Source of the DNA: a virus | Length of the DNA: 64,000 nucleotides | IMG/VR virus record: IMGVR_UViG_3300021963_009993 | Coordinates: 1 to 64,000 of that record | Strand: one strand, 5' to 3' | In this document: positions 41,495 to 49,881 of the stretch, piece by piece | Position numbering within the stretch: the first letter of the stretch is position 1 | Layout of the letters: every line of letters starts with the position of its first letter | Notes under the pieces: model-generated | The model's database searches: none | Seen by the model: only the letters and a program-made list of their open reading frames with translations | Told to the model about the DNA's origin: nothing | Made by a program: the position numbers and the translations under genes

Positions 41495-41516
41495 AAAGAC
41501 CCCTGCGGGGTCTTTT
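41495..41516 (+). terminator. terminator hairpin
   Basis: AAAGACCCC pairs with GGGGTCTTT, followed by T4. Confidence 0.7.
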
Positions 41517-41567
41517 CTTAAGAAAAATTAAGGGGGGCTTCGCCCCCTTTCCTTAATTTTTCTTAAG
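41517..41567. repeat. 51-base long near-perfect hairpin
   Basis: CTTAAGAAAAATTAAGG pairs with CCTTAATTTTTCTTAAG over 17 bases, enclosing GGGGC-TTCG-CCCCC. Symmetrical, so it would work on both strands as a terminator or strong barrier. Confidence 0.85.
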
Positions 41568-41604
41568 GTTCAATGATTTTTCGCTGTTTTTTCCATATTG
41601 TGTG

Positions 41605-41634
41605 TTGATTTTCCCTAGGTTTTTCCGATATTAT
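41605..41634 (+). promoter_or_regulatory. possible sigma-70-type promoter
   Basis: TTGATT, 18 bases, TATTAT, about 58 bases upstream of the gene at 41693. Weaker evidence than the phased class. Confidence 0.35.
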
Positions 41635-41692
41635 TCAATAGGTGGCAATTCCATTCTTTTTGGAACCCGCCTCTGACGAAAGGATTCTTCCA

Positions 41693-42274
41693 ATGCAGAC
41701 CAACTTCTTCCCCGCCCGTCCCTTCACCGCCACCAGCAACAAGGATTCCGATCTCATCGTGAATCCCCGAAAGGTCTTGTCTGTCGCCCTGCGTCAGACT
41801 GCCAACGGTAGCTACGAGCGAGGTGGCGAGTGGGAAGGCACCGATGAGATCGCTGCCCGTGATGGGCAAGCCGACAACGACCTCCGCTTGTGGGGGGTTC
41901 ACCCCCGATCCCAAGTCCATTCCGTTGGGACAAGTGCCCAAGCTCGCCTCTACGCTGCCCAGATGGTTCGCAAGGAATCCCGCAAGGGCATGCGGAATCG
42001 TCGCCTCCGTGAGGTGCAAATCAACCTCAGCAACGCTGCGGATTGGATCTTTGTCCGCACCGAATTGAACCTTGATATCAAGGTTCTCACCAAGAGAATT
42101 GCGAAATTGCAGAGGAACTACCTCCGCAAAATCGATGTGGCTAACCCGACCACCCAGCACCAAATCGACCAAATTGCCCTCAAGGCAAAGTGGGAAGCAA
42201 GGATTGAAAAGGCCAAGGCGAGGATTGAGAAAATCACCTACGCTCTCAAGCAACTGAAAATCATCGGACTGTAA
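41693..42274 (+). CDS. hypothetical protein (193 aa)
   Basis: ATG 41693 after AAAGGAT. MQTNFFPARPFTATSNKDSD at the start and a C-terminal coiled-coil-like region rich in K, R, I and L (KAKWEARIEKAKARIEKITY). G+C-rich third positions compared with the flanking AT-rich noncoding. No family recognised. Strong terminator follows. Confidence 0.6.
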   Translation: MQTNFFPARPFTATSNKDSDLIVNPRKVLSVALRQTANGSYERGGEWEGTDEIAARDGQADNDLRLWGVHPRSQVHSVGTSAQARLYAAQMVRKESRKGMRNRRLREVQINLSNAADWIFVRTELNLDIKVLTKRIAKLQRNYLRKIDVANPTTQHQIDQIALKAKWEARIEKAKARIEKITYALKQLKIIGL

Positions 42275-42291
42275 AAGTCCTTTGATTCCCT

Positions 42292-42327
42292 AGGGGTGGT
42301 TGAGGAAACTCAACCACCCCTTTTTTT
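42292..42327 (+). terminator. strong intrinsic terminator
   Basis: AGGGGTGGTTGAG, GAAA loop, CTCAACCACCCCT, then T6. Confidence 0.95.
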
Positions 42328-42655
42328 ATTTGATTAGATTAAATGGAGTTGGAATATATTTAATACCTTGTAAGTAGTTTGATAATTATTATTTGTACAC
42401 TTAAAAGATATTTGTTACAAAATTAGTATTTAATTATTGATCTTGCAAAAACTTTATACATTGTGGATAGGGGAGGGGGGTGATTGCCACCATGACTCCC
42501 TTTTATAACGAACCTTATTGAATTTTAAAAAACTTGTTACAAAATATGTAATTATTGATTTTAAACTACCCCCCCCTGAAACTGTAAGTAAATAAAAAAA
42601 GCCGGACTTAAAAAAATCCGGCGGGGTAATTTTTTGTTATGGGAGGGGTTTTTGA
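42328..42655. other. noncoding region with late-gene 3' element
   Basis: Contains one AATTATTATTTGTACA motif (42384), and near 42594-42655 the minus-strand terminator GCCGGA/TCCGGC with T/A runs, then GGGAGGGGTTTTT. This 3' element recurs in shortened or altered form at 44353 and 45638 beside other minus-strand capsid-leader genes. Confidence 0.6.
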
Positions 42656-44332
42656 TTACGATAGGGAGTTTTCAAGTTCTTGTTTATAGTTTATCTTGGC
42701 AGCCGCTTGTTGGAATGTATCATCGCCATATATTTTACCTTTTTGTAGAAGGTATCTAAGCATTTCTGGGTGGTTTTTTTCTACAGCAAAATCTAATGCA
42801 TGATCACTTATGGGTGCATGTTTTACATCTACCAAGTATTTTACCATATCGTAATCTCCATTGTATACTGCATTTTCAACTGCTCCAGAATCTATGGGGG
42901 CTTTTTTTTCATCAATTAAATATTTAACAAGTTCTAAGTTTCTAGAAATTGCTGCAAAATTAACTGCGCCACCTGGTATTTTTATTTTTTTTATTTCGAT
43001 TAAATATTTTACAAGATCTATATCGCCTGATTGTATTGCGTGTACCAGAGTATCATCTCCAATTTTAGCACCTTTATCGATCAAATATTTTATGATTTCT
43101 AGGTTGTTAGTATAAAGTGCTGCATTTTGAACTGCGTTTCCAATCTCGGCACCTTTATCGATCAAATATTTTATGATTTCGGAATTATTATCAACTTGTA
43201 CAGCGTCTTCAACTGCGTTTGGTATTTGTGCTAATTTATCTTTTTGTTGATCGTTTAGTAAATCCCATTCTTTTTTGTTTATATTAAAATCGTTTTGTAA
43301 AGCAATTAATCTATTGTGAATATAGTTATTTTTTAAATCTTTATTGGTAGAAATTTTATCAATTTGGTAATCATTTAGTTGTAATCCGGTTTTGACATAT
43401 TGTTCTAACGAGCTATTAAACTTATTGTGCCAAAGAAAATTAAATTGCTGGTCTGTGAGTTTGTGTCCTCTACCTATATAGTTGGATTTTTCTTGTGGGG
43501 ACAAAGAAGTGAACCAGTTTAAGTCTTGATTGGTAGTTCCGAGTTTTTTATCTTCATCAAGTTCTTCTTGTGTTTTTGGCAAATTCTTGAATATATTTGT
43601 ATTTATTCCTTTAGATTTTAGGTAGTCCATGTAAATTTGTGGATCTTTATCTCTTTGGCTTGGATTATCTGGGTTTTGTATTTTGCCTGTTGTATTAATT
43701 CTATCGGTAAGTTCTAGACCGTTTATTGAAGCATCAACAACTACTATTGATAGATTGTCTTGTCGAGAATCATCATAAACAAAATAGAATGTACTGCCTT
43801 TGGTATCTCTGTAGGATTTCCACATGGTATTTCCGGGTTGGGAAATGCAGAAGGATTGACCTTTGCCGAGAATGATGCATTGGTTTGGGGAGTTAGACTG
43901 GTAGACTTTGATTAGTCCATCTGGGCTTGTGGCTATTGGTTTTTCATTTTGGAAATCGATATCTGATGGTTTGAATTTTTTAGCTTGTTTAGCTTTTTCT
44001 TCTCCTTGGTGTCCGTCAATGATTTGAGTCCAATTGAGGTATTTATCGAAAGGTGCGTCTGGTTTTTTGGTAGTTAGATTTACCTTAATCAGAGGCATTT
44101 TATTATTTTTAGTTAGTTGGATATAATTTTGAATATATTCTTTTGTTTGGTTGATGTTTTTGGATTGGGACAAGTAATAAGCAGCCAAGAGTATTAAAGG
44201 GTCGGATTCTTTTTGGTTTTGTGGGATGACCCTATTAAGTTCGTTGTAATTCTCTTGGTTGCCAGCTAGTTCTAGTGCTAGGGTTTTTTCTTCTTTAGAT
44301 TCTGTGATGATAAACCATTCTTTGAAGTTCAT
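42656..44332 (-). CDS. ankyrin-repeat protein with capsid leader, paralogue of 2161
   Basis: 558 residues. Leader MNFKEWFIITES, with I-T-E. Shares the CIILGKGQSFCISQPGN, W-K-S-Y-R-D and FYFVYD region with the 729-residue gene at 2161, then about six ankyrin units (LIDKGAEIGNAVQNAAL...). Same role expected: a packaged protein with a protein-binding repeat domain. A late box lies 6 bases upstream of the ATG. Confidence 0.8.
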   Translation of the reverse strand: MNFKEWFIITESKEEKTLALELAGNQENYNELNRVIPQNQKESDPLILLAAYYLSQSKNINQTKEYIQNYIQLTKNNKMPLIKVNLTTKKPDAPFDKYLNWTQIIDGHQGEEKAKQAKKFKPSDIDFQNEKPIATSPDGLIKVYQSNSPNQCIILGKGQSFCISQPGNTMWKSYRDTKGSTFYFVYDDSRQDNLSIVVVDASINGLELTDRINTTGKIQNPDNPSQRDKDPQIYMDYLKSKGINTNIFKNLPKTQEELDEDKKLGTTNQDLNWFTSLSPQEKSNYIGRGHKLTDQQFNFLWHNKFNSSLEQYVKTGLQLNDYQIDKISTNKDLKNNYIHNRLIALQNDFNINKKEWDLLNDQQKDKLAQIPNAVEDAVQVDNNSEIIKYLIDKGAEIGNAVQNAALYTNNLEIIKYLIDKGAKIGDDTLVHAIQSGDIDLVKYLIEIKKIKIPGGAVNFAAISRNLELVKYLIDEKKAPIDSGAVENAVYNGDYDMVKYLVDVKHAPISDHALDFAVEKNHPEMLRYLLQKGKIYGDDTFQQAAAKINYKQELENSLS

Positions 44333-44338
44333 AATGAA

Positions 44339-44346
44339 TATTTATG
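44339..44346 (-). promoter_or_regulatory. T4-like late promoter box (CATAAATA)
   Basis: 6 bases before the ATG at 44332. The 24 bases from AATAATACATAAATATTCAT to the ATG are the same as in front of the gene at 46387. Confidence 0.65.
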
Positions 44347-44395
44347 TATTATTTAAAAAAATCCGGCGGGGTAATTTTTTTATATGGGAGGGGTT

Positions 44396-45589
44396 TTAGT
44401 AATCATCATCAAAAACAAATGGATTTTCTTCTCTTATTTTTGCGAAATGGCTTTCTATATCACCAACATAATTTGATTCTTCTTCTGGTTCTTTTACCTT
44501 GGCTTGTGGAATTAAAGACTTCAATATATTTTTTGCTTCCTCATCGATGGAGTGACCAAGAAGTTCATTCAATTCATCTCGATTTAGGTTTTTAAGTTTT
44601 TCTTTACCTAAAGTCTTAATAAATTTTGAGATGTTTCCTGATCTGTTCCATAGAGAATTAATGATTGATTGGATCATTTTACTGGTGGGATTCATTTCAT
44701 CAGCTATGACTAGAGATATTTCTTCTATATTGTTAATGTTAAAAAGTACATCCCATATATTGCCATCATTTATAACATATGGATTTTTTCTTATAATTGT
44801 TTTTAGGACATCATCTGGATTTTTTGCTGCTTGAAGTATTTTTCCAATATCCACTTCACGCTTTAAAAAGTAATTTACAAGATTTTTATTGGATAAGTTT
44901 TGTAATTGGTATGTGCCCAAACGAGTACTATCTGAGTTTGGTAGTTCGTAAAGAACATTGATAACAGATGGGTTGATGACAAGTGTTTGTTCAGGTTCGT
45001 TAGGATGAATCATTTCAGTATTATAATCTTTAAAGCCATCTATGTTGCAGTTTCTTAAGTATTTTGTCCATAGCCATGTATTTCCTTTGGACATTTCTTG
45101 GGTGATGAGCCAGAGCATGGAATAATCGCTGCGTAATTCCAAATTTTTTCTAGGAGATTTTAATTTTCCAATTACATTTTTTTTGGCATCAGCTACCATA
45201 TCGGCTGGAAATCTGTTTAGGCAATCCAGACCTTTTTGGTCTGAAATATTGGGATCAACTGATATAATGTTGGCATTATCTTTGAATTTAACAACATAAA
45301 TGTAAGGGTTTTCCATAGCAAAGTTTGCACCCGGACCACCTGAAATTTTATTAGCGACATGGCTTAGGGGATAAAAATAAATACCGCCGGGAGTATCATG
45401 GTTGTTTTTAGGATTGATACCTAATTTGGGGATAGTTCTGTATGATACAAACAATTCATGCCTATCTGGCCTAGTATCCCACAGGTATAGCAATGCTTGT
45501 TTTCCAGAAGAAAATGTTTTGCCATCAATGGTAATTTTATTATATTTTGTACTACCTTCATTAAGTAGCCATTGTTTAAATGATTGCAT
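44396..45589 (-). CDS. capsid-leader protein with possible ART-like fold
   Basis: 397 residues. Leader MQSFKQWLLNEG with L-N-E. The segment LFVSYRTIPKLGINPKNNHD, then TPGGIYFYPL, recurs in other phage effector-like proteins; the S-Y-R and G-I-Y-F-Y-P order suggests an ART-like or related fold, which is inference. The rest is helical with a C-terminal acidic tail. Function unknown. Confidence 0.6.
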   Translation of the reverse strand: MQSFKQWLLNEGSTKYNKITIDGKTFSSGKQALLYLWDTRPDRHELFVSYRTIPKLGINPKNNHDTPGGIYFYPLSHVANKISGGPGANFAMENPYIYVVKFKDNANIISVDPNISDQKGLDCLNRFPADMVADAKKNVIGKLKSPRKNLELRSDYSMLWLITQEMSKGNTWLWTKYLRNCNIDGFKDYNTEMIHPNEPEQTLVINPSVINVLYELPNSDSTRLGTYQLQNLSNKNLVNYFLKREVDIGKILQAAKNPDDVLKTIIRKNPYVINDGNIWDVLFNINNIEEISLVIADEMNPTSKMIQSIINSLWNRSGNISKFIKTLGKEKLKNLNRDELNELLGHSIDEEAKNILKSLIPQAKVKEPEEESNYVGDIESHFAKIREENPFVFDDDY

Positions 45590-45691
45590 GGATTTTATAT
45601 ATCATCAATTTTAATCAATTATTTTATAATAAGTAAATAAAAGCTGGATTAAAAAAATCCTGCGGGGTAATTTTTTGGTGTGGGAGGGGTT

Positions 45692-46387
45692 TTATTTGTA
45701 TATTAATTTCCCAATGGATTCCAAGTGTTTGATGGTTGAAGGTTGTTTTTGGTATACAAGAAATACGGTTGGGTATCTATCTTTATGATCATTTTTGTCC
45801 ATTTGTTGCAAATATGATAATTCTCTAACTTGTCTTTTTATCCATTTTTTATATTCTTCAGTATTTTCTGGTGGAGGTGGTGTGATATAAGGATCTAGTC
45901 TATCATTTTTTATATTATTTGAAATGATTTGATCGTTAATTTCTTGTGTAGTTTTATTAGTTTTGATCCAAGTTTCTATTGGTATGGCGATAACATCATG
46001 TCTATTTTTGAATATTGAGTTCCAAAGTCTATAGGCATTTGAGCTTGTGTCATCTTCATTTATGGAGGCGCATGGCATAACACCTTGTTTATTTTGTGTT
46101 GCTAGTTCTAATGCTATTTCGTATAGTGTGGTTCCTATTTTTTTGTTTCTTAGTTGTGGTTCTAGCCAAGCGTTATTGATGCAGGTTGGATTAATATCGG
46201 TTCTGAATTCAACATTTCCTAGTGGTTTTGGTTTTCCGTTTTCATATAGATCTGGTTGTTTTGTAGAATCGAAGAGGTTTATTGTTGTAATATCTTTTCC
46301 ATCCTCGTTTTTTTCTTTAGTTACGACGAACTGAAAGTTATCGAGTGTATCGTATTGTTGTTTAGACAGCCATTCTTTGAATTTCAT
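45692..46387 (-). CDS. capsid-leader protein with GNAT acetyltransferase-like domain
   Basis: 231 residues. Leader MKFKEWLSKQQYD. The middle LEPQLRNKKIGTTLYEIALE fits the GNAT acetyl-CoA-binding motif (R/Q-x2-G-x-G/A: R-N-K-K-I-G). An acceptor substrate is unknown. Upstream late box 6 bases before the ATG. Probably packaged and could acetylate a host target; inference. Confidence 0.65.
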   Translation of the reverse strand: MKFKEWLSKQQYDTLDNFQFVVTKEKNEDGKDITTINLFDSTKQPDLYENGKPKPLGNVEFRTDINPTCINNAWLEPQLRNKKIGTTLYEIALELATQNKQGVMPCASINEDDTSSNAYRLWNSIFKNRHDVIAIPIETWIKTNKTTQEINDQIISNNIKNDRLDPYITPPPPENTEEYKKWIKRQVRELSYLQQMDKNDHKDRYPTVFLVYQKQPSTIKHLESIGKLIYK

Positions 46388-46393
46388 AATGAA

Positions 46394-46401
46394 TATTTAT
46401 G
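46394..46401 (-). promoter_or_regulatory. T4-like late promoter box (CATAAATA)
   Basis: 6 bases before the ATG at 46387. Confidence 0.65.
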
Positions 46402-46431
46402 TATTATTTAAGAAAATATGGTTGCTAGTTT

Positions 46432-47682
46432 TTATTCCTTTACTTCAATATCTACATCTTGAGGTACTATGGTATTGGCGAAATCTACATAAACTGATTT
46501 TTCGCTTGGGCTCTTTAGTTCTCTTCCGTCTGGGAATGTTACGGCATGGAATGTAGTTGGGAACTGGTAGAATAGATTTCCCAAGACACTTTCTTTGAGT
46601 ACGGATTTTTGGCGAACGCTTAAGGAGCTATTATCGGTAAATTTGATTAACAAATCGGCCCAGATGGAAGGGCCATCGACGGAAACATATTTTGGTATCA
46701 TATCGAAATCTGCGCCGTGTAGAGTTTTCTTTGCTTGGACAATTGGACCCAATTTGGAAACAATTCTGTGCATGAAAGCAATTTTGATTCCATTGAATAT
46801 TCTTTTAATTTCCTTTTTGGTTTCTTGTTCGGATTTTCCAACGATGTATTTGTACCATGTTTGTTTTTTGGCATCATCGGGATTTATTTTGCCATCTGAA
46901 AGAAGTTTATAATTATTGAGCCATAGATTGTATTTTTCTTCCGTGAATTTTTCTTCCAAGGAGGAGAGCATTTCTTCCAATTTTTGTGTAAGTTTTACAA
47001 GTGTATTTGCATCACCTATTCTATTTGCTTCGGCACTTGCTTGAACTTTTATTTCTTCCTTTTCTCTTGCTTTATCTTCTTTCTTTTGTGTTTTAATTTC
47101 TGTGTTAGCTTTATCTATTTTGGGTAATAATATTTTGAAGTCATGTATAGCTTTGTTGATGATATAGGCTGGTTTTCTTTCTTTTCCCATGCCCATAAAT
47201 GATTTCACATTTGTTTTAACGCCATTGATTTCGACTTCTCTTACGAGGTTTCCTGTTTGAATAAGTTTTTTAATATCTTCAAGTTTTTCTGGGTAGATAT
47301 AATCTGTTGCTTTTGTTGTGTTCAATAGATTGACTGCTTTTTCTATTTCATCGAAAAGTTTTTGATTTTCCGTATCCCCTTCTGGTGGTTTTGGCATTAT
47401 ATTTTTCCAAGTGCCGTATGGTAAAAATTTTATATCGTATGGAGAAGTGCTATTGAGGTTTATAAAATCCTGCATTTTCAAATCGCCAAGTTTGTTTCTT
47501 GCTACTCTTATTGCGCTGGCTGCTTTTTGAGCCCATCTTTTAGTTGGATTCATTTTATCGAAGCTTGATTCGATATAATCCAAATCTGCCAACAAGTCAG
47601 TCATATCATTTTTGAGTTGATTGACATCAGATTTTTCGGAATTTTCTTCGTTTACAAGAAGCCAATTTTTAAAATTTAGCAT
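46432..47682 (-). CDS. capsid-leader protein, paralogue of 54492
   Basis: 416 residues. Leader MLNFKNWLLVNEE. The C-terminal FYQFPTTFHAVTFPDGRELK and SVRQKSVL parts align with the protein at 54492 (FYRFPTTFHNVILPNGESLK). Long Lys/Glu-rich coiled-coil middle (KKEDKAREKEEIKVQASAEA). Unknown function; the shared end suggests a common C-terminal domain. AGGATATT lies before the ATG. Confidence 0.65.
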   Translation of the reverse strand: MLNFKNWLLVNEENSEKSDVNQLKNDMTDLLADLDYIESSFDKMNPTKRWAQKAASAIRVARNKLGDLKMQDFINLNSTSPYDIKFLPYGTWKNIMPKPPEGDTENQKLFDEIEKAVNLLNTTKATDYIYPEKLEDIKKLIQTGNLVREVEINGVKTNVKSFMGMGKERKPAYIINKAIHDFKILLPKIDKANTEIKTQKKEDKAREKEEIKVQASAEANRIGDANTLVKLTQKLEEMLSSLEEKFTEEKYNLWLNNYKLLSDGKINPDDAKKQTWYKYIVGKSEQETKKEIKRIFNGIKIAFMHRIVSKLGPIVQAKKTLHGADFDMIPKYVSVDGPSIWADLLIKFTDNSSLSVRQKSVLKESVLGNLFYQFPTTFHAVTFPDGRELKSPSEKSVYVDFANTIVPQDVDIEVKE

Positions 47683-47710
47683 ATAATATCCTAAAATAAT
47701 TTATTTTTTA

Positions 47711-47718
47711 TATTTATG
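47711..47718 (-). promoter_or_regulatory. T4-like late promoter box (CATAAATA)
   Basis: Upstream of the gene at 47682, with an AGGAT site between. Confidence 0.5.
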
Positions 47719-47750
47719 TTTATGTTTTATATTTATTTTAGCGATATGGA

Positions 47751-49154
47751 TTATTTATATTGGATCATATCATTCAATACTGATGTCAATTCTTGGGTTT
47801 GTTCTGGTGTCAATTGGATGAGTGGTTTATCGTTGATTGTGATGGTATTTCCTTTGAGTTTAACGGTTTCAGATCCGTTGGTTAATTGTTTATTGACATT
47901 GAAGTATTTTGCGGTAACTTCTCTTGCTTTTTTTCTCCAATCAATTCTTGGTGGTGCTGTGCCGAAGATAGGAGTTTCTGTTGATTCAGATTTAATTCCT
48001 GTCAATTGTTGCATTTGTTGAGGATTAAGAGTTAATGTATAGTCGCCTCTTGATCCGTGGAATTTTAATTGTCTTCCTACTAAATCTAAGTTTATTTTGC
48101 CTAGGACATAAGATTTGATTTGTTTTGGTTGCTGGCTAGCGTCACCGACAAGCAAACAGTAATCACCGCCTTTTGTCTGTACGCAGAATTTGTCGCCTGA
48201 ATTGAGCGGGGTTTTGTTGTTTGGTGTTAGTTGTTTACCATTGAGTGTAAATGTGTTTCTTTTTGTTTTGACAACTGCATACCATTGTTTTTCATCGAGG
48301 TATGTGAAGGTGATGGGTGGATCGTTTTTATCGATGATTGCTGATCTTAGTTCTCCGGGCCATTTTAATGTTATTGAATCATGAACAAATCTTGTTGGTG
48401 ATAGTTTGAAAGTTCTTGGTTCGTTTGCAAAATTGATTGGGTTCATAACTAGCGGAGGTGCTTTAATCACCTTATCAGATATATCTCTGCCTGAAATCTT
48501 GGCTTGGTAAAGGCTTTTGACGCTGGTTCCTTTCATGGTATTTTTCCATTCAAGGTTATTGATTGTAGATGGATCAAGATTAATGTTATCACTTTCCGCA
48601 TAACCAAGGAATTTTACACCATCTTCGACTGGGGGGTATTTAAGGATACAAAGCCCGAATCTTGGTCCTGATAGACCCATGTCCATGTAGATGGCACCTT
48701 TTAAATTTTTCTCACACCAGTTTTTATAATTTCCTAAAAAACTGTCGTTCATATTTTTATCGTAATCATTTAGTTTTTCTTGCCAATCCGGTCCGGCTTC
48801 TTTTTTCCAACTCTCTAGAACCTTGAGTTTTTTGAGTTGGCTGCTGACTAGGTAATCTGGGCCGTGCATTTTCATCGCTTCATTTTTTGAGAGGACAAGG
48901 AAGTTTTCTAGTCCTGATATTTTCCATTTTGTAATATATCTGCCATAGTCTTCTGCATGTGAAGTGAATTGCGACTCTAGGTTTACCATAGTGTATAGAC
49001 CGCATCCGAGGGCGCATCCACCGGATTTACCTGCTTCAAATATTTGCGATATGAGAGATGATACGGTTCCTAGGTCTGTAGTTCTGTGGTAAACGACAGC
49101 GGTGTTGTTTTGCAGATATAGTTCTTCAGTAAGTAGCCATTGTGAAAAGTTCAT
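47751..49154 (-). CDS. capsid-leader protein with ART-like N-terminal and FHA-like region
   Basis: 467 residues. Leader MNFSQWLLTEE with L-T-E. The N-terminal domain has AVVYHRTTDLGTVSSLI then GCGLYTMVNLESQF, resembling the H-R-T and G-x-GLY motifs of ART-fold proteins. A middle region (FTLNGKQLTPNNKTPLNSGD) is FHA-like, and the C-terminal part repeats TLNPQQ-type and Q-L-T-x-E-Q strands. Late box TATAAATA is exactly matched 6 bases upstream. Activity and partner are inferred. Confidence 0.6.
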   Translation of the reverse strand: MNFSQWLLTEELYLQNNTAVVYHRTTDLGTVSSLISQIFEAGKSGGCALGCGLYTMVNLESQFTSHAEDYGRYITKWKISGLENFLVLSKNEAMKMHGPDYLVSSQLKKLKVLESWKKEAGPDWQEKLNDYDKNMNDSFLGNYKNWCEKNLKGAIYMDMGLSGPRFGLCILKYPPVEDGVKFLGYAESDNINLDPSTINNLEWKNTMKGTSVKSLYQAKISGRDISDKVIKAPPLVMNPINFANEPRTFKLSPTRFVHDSITLKWPGELRSAIIDKNDPPITFTYLDEKQWYAVVKTKRNTFTLNGKQLTPNNKTPLNSGDKFCVQTKGGDYCLLVGDASQQPKQIKSYVLGKINLDLVGRQLKFHGSRGDYTLTLNPQQMQQLTGIKSESTETPIFGTAPPRIDWRKKAREVTAKYFNVNKQLTNGSETVKLKGNTITINDKPLIQLTPEQTQELTSVLNDMIQYK

Positions 49155-49160
49155 AATGTA

Positions 49161-49168
49161 TATTTATA
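49161..49168 (-). promoter_or_regulatory. T4-like late promoter box (TATAAATA)
   Basis: A perfect TATAAATA 6 bases before ATG 49154, no ribosome-binding site between. Confidence 0.7.
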
Positions 49169-49189
49169 ATTTAAAAAATAGTTTTTAAT

Positions 49190-49272
49190 TGGTGAGAGAG
49201 GGATTCGAACCCCCGAAGGCATAAGCCGTCAGATTTACAGTCTGATCCAATTGTCCACTCTGGCATCTCACC
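49190..49272 (-). tRNA. tRNA-Tyr (anticodon GTA)
   Basis: On the minus strand GGTGAGA pairs with TCTCACC. The anticodon loop is CTGTAAA with stem TCAGA/TCTGA, so the anticodon is GTA at 49236-49238. A long variable arm (class II) and GTTCGAAT T loop are present. The discriminator is A and CCA is not encoded. It is placed between two minus-strand capsid-leader genes. Confidence 0.95.
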
Positions 49273-49297
49273 ATGATTTTAATTGAGTGGAATTAGT

Positions 49298-49693
49298 TTA
49301 AATCTTTCTGGCGATTATACCTTTGGATGTGATTATTTTTTCTGTAGTTTTTTGTGGGTTTGTTATTGGGTATCCCCATTTACCTTTATTTGATATATTG
49401 TATGGGGAATCTTTATCAACGAGGTGTTTGTCTTGATCTTTTTTGAATTCATTTTCATTGTTGTAGAATTTTGGTTTATTGAAAGTGGCGTAGCCAACTA
49501 GTGTTGCTGGGCCTTTTCCGGTTCGTATGATACCAACTTTTTTGTTTACATATGGGTTGAGTGATGGTGTATCTCTGGTTTCGATGGTTTTTTCACCTGC
49601 CATTATTTGTTTGGTGAATGGTTGGTGTTTATCGTTTATATTGATGCCGATTTTGGGTTGGTCGTTTTCTTTTAGCCATAGTTTAAAGTTCAT
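49298..49693 (-). CDS. capsid-leader protein with ASCH-like domain
   Basis: 131 residues. Leader MNFKLWLKEND with L-K-E. It continues as an ASCH-type fold: KQIMAGEKTIETRDTP, then VGIIRTGKGPATLVGYA. ASCH domains are RNA-binding or nuclease related. Probably a packaged RNA-binding protein. No catalytic claim. Confidence 0.65.
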   Translation of the reverse strand: MNFKLWLKENDQPKIGININDKHQPFTKQIMAGEKTIETRDTPSLNPYVNKKVGIIRTGKGPATLVGYATFNKPKFYNNENEFKKDQDKHLVDKDSPYNISNKGKWGYPITNPQKTTEKIITSKGIIARKI

Positions 49694-49713
49694 GATTTAT
49701 TATATATAAAATT

Positions 49714-49881
49714 ATGAAAACATTTATGGAATGGTTGAATGAGTACAATGCGCCTAGGGCTGGGATGAAGTCTCGTTGGTCTGTTAAGTACAAGAAGTCT
49801 ATTAATTGCAGTAATCCCAAGGGATTCAGTCAGAAGAATTATTGCAAGCGCAAGAAGCGTGGTGGTGGTTATCGTTCTTGA
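49714..49881 (+). CDS. small basic capsid-leader protein (55 aa)
   Basis: Leader MKTFMEWLNEY with L-N-E, then a Lys/Arg-rich body with INCSNPKGFSQKNYCKRKKR. The CSNPKGFSQK segment looks conserved in phage proteins. Resembles the short internal proteins of T4 (IPI-IPIII) in leader and size. Its end overlaps the convergent gene at 49869 by 13 bases. Confidence 0.65.
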   Translation: MKTFMEWLNEYNAPRAGMKSRWSVKYKKSINCSNPKGFSQKNYCKRKKRGGGYRS

